DNA of 64,000 bases. It comes from Lathyrus oleraceus (lineage: Eukaryota > Streptophyta > Magnoliopsida > Fabales > Fabaceae). The DNA is taken from positions 53,464,771 to 53,528,770 of the forward strand of contig NC_066579.1 in NCBI RefSeq assembly GCF_024323335.1, read 5' to 3'. The translations under genes were made by a program, and so were the position numbers. Below, piece after piece: positions 56,982-64,000 of the stretch. The notes under the pieces are model-generated. The model had not been told where the DNA came from, did no database searches, and was given only the letters and a program-made list of their open reading frames with translations. Position 1 is the stretch's first letter. The number at the start of each line of letters is the position of its first letter.

Positions 56982-59900
56982 ATGGCTCTCGAACAAACTG
57001 TCAAAGATCTCCAGGCTCAGAATGCTCAATTCCAGGAGATGATGCTGAGCTTATCCAAAGGGCAGGAGGAACTGAAGGCTCTTTTGCTCGAAAAGAAGAA
57101 AGACAAGAAAGCTGTGAGTTACATCAACACGGGAAGAAGGCTTAAAAGACAGGCCGCAGGAGTCAAGTTTGGAATTCCGAATGGTCCAGAAGAGGAGACG
57201 GAGAATGATTCAGAGGAGGAGAATGTTGATTTCTCCAACCCTGAGGATGACGATGAAGATTATGAAGGTGAACAGTACTCTCCAAGAGATGATAAGTACA
57301 AGTTGCTGGAAGAACGTATGCTAGCCATGGAGGGTCAGAAAGCGCCCGGTCTGGATTTCGAAAGTTTGGGTCTGGTCTCCGATGTGACCATTCCTCGCAA
57401 ATTCAAGATCCCTACTTTCACTAAGTACGATGGTGCGTCCTGTCCTCAGATGCATCTGAGAGCTTATGTGAGAAAGATTCAGCCGCATACCACTGATAGG
57501 AAGCTATGGATCCATTTCTTCCAAGAGAGTCTGTCTGGCACACAGTTGGAATGGTATTATCAGCTCGAGAGCTCCGACATCCGCACCTGGACTGATTTAG
57601 CAACAACTTTCTATAAACAGTACCAGTATAACTCTGAACTAGCGCCTACTCGGCTACAGTTGCAGAATATGACTATGGGATCCAAAGAAAGCTTCAAAGA
57701 ATATGCTCAGAAATGGAGAGATTTGGCTGGCAGAGTCAAACCCCCTATGACTGACCGAGAATTAGTGGACATGTTCATGGGCACACTGACTGGCCCGTTC
57801 TACAGCCATCTACTGGGAAGTTCTTCATCAGGTTTCACTGAACTTATATTGACAGGTGAGCGTGTTGAAAGCGGCATCCGAAGTGGAAAGATACAGGCGG
57901 CTACCCCTGCAAGCACCAAAAGGTCCTATCAGGGGAGGAATGAATCAAATGCTGTGTACGGTCAAAAGGGTCGTAACAAGAAAAATCGTGACCATACCAT
58001 TGGAGCGGTTACGATTGCAGCACCGCCATCTCAAAGCTTCCAGCCCAAACAAGACAAGCCAAGAAGGCAGTTTACCAGGATCAATATGACCTTGGCACAG
58101 GCACTGCAGGGAATGCTAAAGGCAAATCTGATCACCCTCAGAGATCCTCCTACGAAACCCAACACTGCTTCTTCTCGTTATAATCCCAACGCCAGGTGTG
58201 CATATCACTCCGATAGCCCCGGACATGATACAAACGATTGCTGGTCGTTGAAGAATAAGGTTCAGGATATGATCGAAGCTGGAGAAATTGAATTTGAGCC
58301 TCCGGAGACTCCTAACGTCATCACTGCACCTATGCCTAATCATGACAAAACTGTTAATGCTATTGATGACAATTCTCACATTTCTAATGTAGCTGATTTA
58401 ACATCTCCTCTCCTGATCATCAAGAAGAATTTATTGCGAGCTGGTTTATTTCCAGGTTGTGCTGAAAATTGCGATCTCTGCATACCCCGACCCAATGAGT
58501 GCTTGAGGTTGAGGAAGGGTATCCAACGGCTGATGGACGATCGTACAATTCTCTTCGAAAAGATTCCTAAGATGGAAAACCCTGTGGAAGAAATATCTGT
58601 GATTGCTAGGTCCAAAGTTCCAGTGAAGATTACCGCTACTAGAGCGCCTGTGAAAATTACTGCTGAGCCCAAGGTGGCTCCCCTAATCATTACTGCACCT
58701 GGCCCAGTACCGTATTCCTCAAGCAAAGCCATTCCGTGGAATTATGGAGGTGATATTTACATCCATGGTGTGAAGCAAGTTGGTAATTCTGCTAATCCTA
58801 ATGACATTGTGGGGACTAGTAAAGTTACTCGAAGTGGAAGGATCTTCTCTCCAGAAATCTCGCCTCCCGCCCCTGAAACCCGAGGAAAGGAACCAGTTAA
58901 CCCTTCTCAGTCAGGGACACCCGTCGAAGTTACTACTGAAGATGTTGCCAAACAAGAAATGGAAGAAATGCTGAAAATCATCCGCAGGAGTGATTTTGAT
59001 GTGGTAGAACAGCTGGGGCATACTCCGTCTAAGATCTCGATGTTATCCTTGTTATTATCTTCTGAATCTCATGCCAAAGCATTGATAAAATTCTTGAAGA
59101 CCGCTCATGTACCTCAGGAGACATCTTTCGATCAGTTCGAAAACTATGTTGCTAACCTGACTATTGACAATGGCCTAGGTTTTTCCGATGCTGATCTGAC
59201 ACCAGCAGGAAAGAATCATAACAAAGCTCTGCACATCTCCATTGAGTGCAAGGGGATCACCTTGGCTCATGTGTTGATCGATAATGGCTCTTCTTTGAAT
59301 GTGCTACCGAAAGCTGTACTCGATAAGCTTGACTGTCAGAGCATCGAATTGAAACCTAGTGACACTGTGGTGCGTGCGTACGACGGTGCAAAAAGCGTCG
59401 TTCACGGTGAAGTGGTTCTCCCTATCAAGATAGGACCTCAAGTCTTCAACACTACCTTTCACGTGATGAACATCCGTCCTGCCTATTCCTGCTTGCTGGG
59501 ACGCCCTTGGATTCATGGGGCAAGTGCTGTAGCTTCATCTCTCCATCAAAAGCTGAGATATCCAATAGAGGGTAAGATTGTCACCGTGTGTGGAGAAGAA
59601 GAGTACATTGTCAGTAGTGTGCAGACCTTCAGATACGTTGAGATGGATGGCGAATTCTTGGAGACTCCTTCTAAGTCATTTGAAGTAGTTCCTTCGACCA
59701 GTCCTGTCCTTAAGCCGACTTCCTGTGTGCCCAAGGTTATCTGTGCTCCTCCTGCCATGATTTCTCTGAAGGACGCTCAAGCCGTGGTTGAAAATGGTGG
59801 TCGTACTGGTTGGGGTCAACTGATCAACGTACCATACAAGTCTGACAAGTCTGGTCTGGGATTTAACTCTGAAAGGATGGTCAAAGATCAAATTAATGCT

Positions 59901-60017
59901 GTAGAAGATGCTGATAGCGATCGCGATCTGGATAGCTGGATTTTCCCAACAATTGGTGACGGACTCAATAATTGGAAGGCTGAAGACACTATCCCGATTT
60001 CCTTTAGTCAGGAGTAA
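56982..60017 (+). CDS. Ogre gag-protease polyprotein
   Basis: 1011 intact residues from ATG 56982. Residues 1-45 form a coiled coil (LEQTVKDLQAQNAQFQEMML), followed by a Lys-rich then acidic segment. The retrotransposon gag domain spans about 160-310 (MHLRAYVRKIQPHTTDRKLW, FKEYAQKWRDLAGRVKPPMT). A zinc-knuckle variant, C406-x2-H-x5-H-x4-C420 (CAYHSDSPGHDTNDC), replaces the usual CCHC. A retropepsin domain has D767 in LIDNGSSLNVLP, where Asn stands at the usual Thr/Ser. LLGRPWIHGASAV follows. A G-patch-like segment (GRTGWGQLINV, then SGLGFNSERM) lies near 945-970. The TAA at 60015 would be removed by splicing to pol. Particle assembly and polyprotein processing. Confidence 0.92.
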   Translation: MALEQTVKDLQAQNAQFQEMMLSLSKGQEELKALLLEKKKDKKAVSYINTGRRLKRQAAGVKFGIPNGPEEETENDSEEENVDFSNPEDDDEDYEGEQYSPRDDKYKLLEERMLAMEGQKAPGLDFESLGLVSDVTIPRKFKIPTFTKYDGASCPQMHLRAYVRKIQPHTTDRKLWIHFFQESLSGTQLEWYYQLESSDIRTWTDLATTFYKQYQYNSELAPTRLQLQNMTMGSKESFKEYAQKWRDLAGRVKPPMTDRELVDMFMGTLTGPFYSHLLGSSSSGFTELILTGERVESGIRSGKIQAATPASTKRSYQGRNESNAVYGQKGRNKKNRDHTIGAVTIAAPPSQSFQPKQDKPRRQFTRINMTLAQALQGMLKANLITLRDPPTKPNTASSRYNPNARCAYHSDSPGHDTNDCWSLKNKVQDMIEAGEIEFEPPETPNVITAPMPNHDKTVNAIDDNSHISNVADLTSPLLIIKKNLLRAGLFPGCAENCDLCIPRPNECLRLRKGIQRLMDDRTILFEKIPKMENPVEEISVIARSKVPVKITATRAPVKITAEPKVAPLIITAPGPVPYSSSKAIPWNYGGDIYIHGVKQVGNSANPNDIVGTSKVTRSGRIFSPEISPPAPETRGKEPVNPSQSGTPVEVTTEDVAKQEMEEMLKIIRRSDFDVVEQLGHTPSKISMLSLLLSSESHAKALIKFLKTAHVPQETSFDQFENYVANLTIDNGLGFSDADLTPAGKNHNKALHISIECKGITLAHVLIDNGSSLNVLPKAVLDKLDCQSIELKPSDTVVRAYDGAKSVVHGEVVLPIKIGPQVFNTTFHVMNIRPAYSCLLGRPWIHGASAVASSLHQKLRYPIEGKIVTVCGEEEYIVSSVQTFRYVEMDGEFLETPSKSFEVVPSTSPVLKPTSCVPKVICAPPAMISLKDAQAVVENGGRTGWGQLINVPYKSDKSGLGFNSERMVKDQINAVEDADSDRDLDSWIFPTIGDGLNNWKAEDTIPISFSQE

Positions 60018-60255
60018 TTGCTATTGTCTGTTTTAGTGTTGCAATTTTTAAATTTTATAGTTGAACTTCTTAAAGCATTGTGTCTATGCCCGGGGCACAA
60101 TAGCTAATTTGTTAAGGGTTTTGTCATTTTCATAAGCATATTCATATTCAATAAATCAATGGACTTTTTGCATTCAAATATTGCGCTCTTTATCTTTCCT
60201 GTCATCTTTCGAACAAGCTATGCTTTCTTACACACACTCACGTAATAAATTGCAG
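60014..60255 (+). other. Predicted 242-bp intron between gag-pro and pol
   Basis: Donor GGA|GTAATT and acceptor AATTGCAG|A. Splicing removes the gag-pro stop codon. The two bases GA left at the end of gag-pro plus the first exon base A make one codon, and the next codon at 60257 is in the pol frame. The interior is T-rich with no coding signal. Ogre elements are known to have a spliced intron at this place. Confidence 0.8.
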
Positions 60256-63200
60256 ATCCATACCCACTCTGGATCCTGTTGATAATAGTTCCACTACTGT
60301 TCACTATGACTTTGAAAATCCGATCTACCAAGCCGAGGATGGAAGTGAGGAAGATTGTGAAGTACCTGGAGAACTTGCCAGACTGCTACTGCAAGAAGAA
60401 AGGACTATACAGCCGCATGAAGAGTCAATCGAAATTGTAAACCTGGGTACTGAAGTGGACAGGAGAGAAGTCAAAATAGGAGCAGGCTTGGAAAACAGTA
60501 TCAAAGAAAAATTGATTCAGATGTTACATGACTATGTAGAGATTTTCGCTTGGTCTTATGAAGACATGCCCGGATTGGATACTGATATAGTGGTGCATCG
60601 GCTGCCGATGAAGGAAGATTGTCGTCCTGTTAAGCAGAAGGCTCGCCGCATGCGCCCTGAAATGTCTGAGAAAATCAAAGCCGAGGTTATGAAACAATTC
60701 AATGCCGGTTTTCTAGCCGTTACTTCTTATCCTCAATGGGTTGCTAATGTGGTACCGGTACCGAAGAAGGATGGTAAGGTGCGAATGTGTGTAGATTACA
60801 GAGATTTGAATAAGGCGAGTCCCAAGGATGACTTTCCACTCCCGCATATCGATGTTCTGGTAGATAACACCGCTCAACACAAAGTATTCTCCTTCATGGA
60901 TGGATTCTCGGGTTATAATCAGATTAAGATGGCACCTGAGGACATGGAAAAGACTACGTTTGTGACGCAATGGGGCACTTTCTGTTACAAAGTAATGCCA
61001 TTCGGTTTAAAGAACGTCGGGACAACGTACCAGCGTGCTATGGTGGTTTTGTTCCATGACATGATTCATCATGAAATAAAAGTATATGTGGATGACATGA
61101 TAGCCCGATCTAATACTGAAGAAGAACATCTCGATCATTTGTACAAATTGTTTGAGAGGTTGAAGAAATACAAGCTGAGATTGAACCCGAACAAATGCAC
61201 CTTTGGAGTAAGATCCCGTAAACTCTTGGGATTTATTGTCAGTGGTAAAGGAATTGAGGTTGACCCGGCTAAGGTGAGAGCTATCCAAGAAATGCCAGTG
61301 CCCCGTACAGATAAGGAAGTCAGAGGTTTCTTGGGACGTTTGAATTACATCGCCCGGTTTATCTCCCATTTAACTGCTACCTGCAAACCCATCTTCAAAC
61401 TACTGAAGAAGAATCAAGAGATGATATGGAATGATGAATGTCAAGAAGCTTTTGACAAAATCAAGAAGTATCTCCAGGAACCTCCGATCCTGATGCCACC
61501 AGTTGAAGGAAGACCTCTAATCATGTATTTGACCGTGTTAGAAAATTCAATGGGGTGTGTGTTGGGGCAACATGACGAGTCTGGTCGAAAAGAGCATGCC
61601 ATATACTACCTTAGCAAAAAGTTTACCGACTGTGAAACAAGATACTCACTGCTCGAGAGAACTTGCTGTGCTTTGGCCTGGGCTGCTCGCCGACTAAGAC
61701 AGTATATGTTGAATCATACCACTTTGTTGATTTCTAAGATGGATCCCATCAAATACATATTTGAGAAACCTGCCCTCTCCGGAAGAATAGCGAGATGGCA
61801 GATGATTTTAACAGAGTATGATATCCAGTATACTACCCAGAAAGCAATCAAAGGAAGCGTGTTGGCCGATCATTTGGCTCATCAAGCAGTGGATAATTAC
61901 CAATCTATGAATTTTGAGTTCCCAGATGAGGATGTCATGCTTGTTACTGATTATGAAGAACCTGGACCGGATGAAGGACCCGAACTAGGATCCCGATGGA
62001 CTATGGTTTTCGATGGATCTTCTAATGCGTTGGGTAATGGTGTTGGTGTTGTAATTATTTCTCCCAAGGGTTGCCATACTCCTTTCACTGCTAGACTATG
62101 TTTTGATTGTACCAATAATATGGCTGAGTACGAAGCGTGTATTTTGGGACTCAGAGCTGCTATAGACCTGCGAATCAAGTTTTTGAGCGTGTACGGAGAC
62201 TCAGCTTTGGTAATCAGTCAGATCAAAGGAGAATGGGACACAAAACATCCGAATCTCGTCCCTTATCGAGAGCGGGTGTTGACATTAATCCCATACTTTG
62301 AAGAGATTACATTCGAACATATTCCACGAGAAGAGAATCAGTTGGCAGACGCATTGGCTACCATGTCATCTATGTTCAGAGTCAGATGGGACAATGAAGC
62401 TCCCAGGATCACCATTGAACGACTAGATGAACCAGCATATTGTTATGAACTTAACGCTGACGAAGTAGAAGAGAAACCTTGGTTCCACGAAGTAAAAAGA
62501 TATTTAGAAGCTCGGGAATACCCTGAAGGGGCGTCCATTAATGACAGAAAATTCCTGAGGAAGTTCTCCGCTAAATTCTTTTTGAGTAATGGAATATTAT
62601 ACAAACGTAATCATGATTCGACTTTGCTTCGTTGTGTGGATAAAAAGGAAGCAGAAAAGATTATGGAAGACATGCATGACGGTATTTTTGGGACTCATTC
62701 TAGTGGACATACGATGGCCAAGAAGATTCTGAGATCAGGGTATTATTGGTCTACCATGGAAGCTGATTGCCACCATCACTCCAGAACATGTCACAAGTGC
62801 CAAATCTATGCGGATAAAGTACATGTTCCCCCTGCTCCTTTAAACGTGCTGACAGCCCCTTGGCCCTTTGCAATGTGGGGCATTGATATGATTGGAGAGA
62901 TTAAACCTACTGCTTCTAATGGACATCGTTTCATTCTTGTTGCTATTGATTATTTTACAAAGTGGGTAGAGGCAGCTTCATTTGCTTCTGTTACCAAGAA
63001 TGTGGTGGCCCGGTTTATCAAGAATAATCCTATTTGTCGATATGGCATCCCTGAAAGAGTTATCACCGATAATGGCACTAATTTGAACAACAAGATGATT
63101 ACTGAACTCTGCACGCAGTTCAAAATAAAACACCATAACTCTTCTCCGTACCGGCCAAAGATGAACGGCGCCGTGGAGGCTGCTAATAAAAATATCAAGA

Positions 63201-63727
63201 GGATCATACAAAAAATGACAGTAACATACAAAGACTGGCATGAGATGTTACCCTTTGCTCTTCATGGTTATCGCACTTCAGTGCGCACTTCGACAGGGGC
63301 GACTCCTTTCTCTTTAGTCTACGGAATGGAAGCCGTCTTACCGGTGGAAGTTCAGATTCCCTCTCTAAAAATCATGAAAGAGGCGGGTTTAGATGAAGAT
63401 GAATGGATTCAGACTCGACTCGATCAGATAAATCTGATTGATGAGAAGAGACTTGCGGCTGTTTGTCAGGGGCAGATATATCAGAAGCGTATGACCCAGG
63501 CATTTAACAAAAGAGTCAAAAGACGGGTGTATCAAATTGGCGACTTGGTAATAAAGCCTATCATTCTACCGCCAGGTGATCCTAGAGGCAAATGGACCCC
63601 CACATACGAAGGGCCATTTGTAGTTAAGAAAGTATTCTCTGGTGGGGCCATGATACTTGCTACGATGGACGGCAAAGACTTCCCACATCCCGTGAACGCG
63701 AACATAGTTAAAAAATACTACGCATAA
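60256..63727 (+). CDS. Ogre pol: RT, RNase H, second RNase H, integrase
   Basis: Open from the predicted acceptor (60256), with an acidic leader before the RT; from the first internal GTG at 60455 it is 1090 residues. Using that numbering: RT with CVDYRDLNKASPKDDFPLPH near 105 and YVDD at 211-214; RNase H with CETRYSLLERTCCALAWAAR; archaeal-type RNase H with TMVFDGSSNALGNGVGVVII, NNMAEYEACILGL and ENQLADALATM; integrase with THSSGHTMAKKILRSGYYW and CHKCQIYADK for zinc binding and D811, D872, E908 (DD35E). The C-terminus ends with a chromodomain-less tail (PVNANIVKKYYA). There are no stops, so the element may still encode active enzymes. Frames on the minus strand here are shadows. Confidence 0.93.
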
Positions 63728-64000
63728 AAGAGACCCGCTAGGTCGACGTACCTAGGCAAAAGTAAGGGCATCCCGGCGAACCAAAAGGGTTCGGGCAAAA
63801 ATTAGGGATAAACATATAAAAATATACACCCGGCAAGTCGAAAACCTGAAAAGGCGGCTTGGGCAAAAAAGGGTATCCTGGTGGACTGAAAACCTGAAAA
63901 GGCGGTCCAGGCAAAAATTAGGGATTAAAGCGTATGACTATGTCCCGTTCTCAGTCACCTTCAACCAAGTCAAAGGAACCGAACAAGCCAATCACTTCTA
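63728..64000 (+). other. 3' untranslated region of the Ogre-like element
   Basis: Starts AAAGAGACCCGCTAGGTCGA. Contains repeated AAAACCTGAAAAGGCGG (63840-63856 and 63889-63905) and several GGCAAAAATTAGGGAT copies, as commonly seen after pol in this family. The polypurine tract and 3' LTR are not reached. Confidence 0.8.

Larger units (their letters stand above)
52751..64000 (+). mobile_element. Young Ogre-like (Ty3/gypsy, Tat lineage) retrotransposon, 3' end off-window
   Basis: The order is 5' LTR, tRNA-Arg primer site, leader with AACATCAT repeats, ORF1, gag-pro, predicted intron, then pol with two RNase H domains and integrase. This is the Ogre/Tat layout: extra ORF upstream of gag, dual RNase H and an intron before RT. 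All frames are uninterrupted, in contrast to every other element here, so insertion is probably recent. The candidate left duplication is ATCAC (52746-52750). The 3' LTR must lie beyond 64000. Confidence 0.93.

Overview
This is a eukaryotic plant nuclear window that is almost wholly transposable elements. The protein families and LTR types (Ogre-like Ty3/gypsy elements with tRNA-Arg primer sites, SIRE- and Tekay-like remnants, FAR1/OTU-type Mutator elements) point to a large-genome legume, most likely of the pea/vetch/clover group. That assignment rests on recognised families, not on a database search. I see no rRNA, tRNA, CRISPR or bacterial-style operon.

Layout. 1-5450: decayed Ty1/copia sequence, with the 3' part and LTR of a SIRE-like element followed by a second copia-type LTR. 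5451-9060: ~155-bp tandem repeats, a Stowaway-type MITE and a fold-back element, then repeats carrying an ATCGATT motif. 9060-22055: two head-to-tail, decayed Mutator-like elements (MULE A and B) whose transposase (FAR1-like / DDE / SWIM) is continuous with an OTU-type protease region. MULE B is split by a 4.8-kb solo Ogre-type LTR with a perfect GTGTT duplication. 22823-24898 (minus): the only gene that looks like an intact host gene, a three-exon, 393-residue ALP1/HARBI1-like protein that has lost expected catalytic acids. 25141-27006: AT-rich DNA, then a minus-strand RNase H-like pseudogene whose coding DNA has expanded into a 58-bp minisatellite. 27007-30296: an Ogre-type LTR with unmatched flanks. 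30297-34650: a broken minus-strand Ogre-like pro-pol. 34651-37176: AT-rich DNA with two possible exon fragments.

37177-42576 is a complete MULE bounded by the 9-bp duplication TATAATAAG. It carries a plant-mobile-domain (PMD) pseudogene, a MuDR transposase pseudogene and a small intact ORF. 42912-44854 is a hAT-like MITE split by a 1.4-kb solo LTR with an ATTAT duplication. 44855-52750 holds a TA microsatellite, a decayed gypsy gag, a Tekay-like LTR with its Met-tRNA primer site, and gag/RT scraps.

52751 to the window end is a young Ogre-like element. It has a 5' LTR with an 8-bp terminal inverted repeat, a tRNA-Arg primer site, ORF1 (442 aa), gag-pro (1011 aa) and pol (1090 aa or more). All three frames are open. 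A predicted 242-bp intron would remove the stop between gag-pro and pol and keep the frame. The 3' LTR lies beyond the window.

The genes do not form a pathway. The window is a record of nested insertion, LTR recombination and decay, with one probable domesticated transposase gene preserved inside it.
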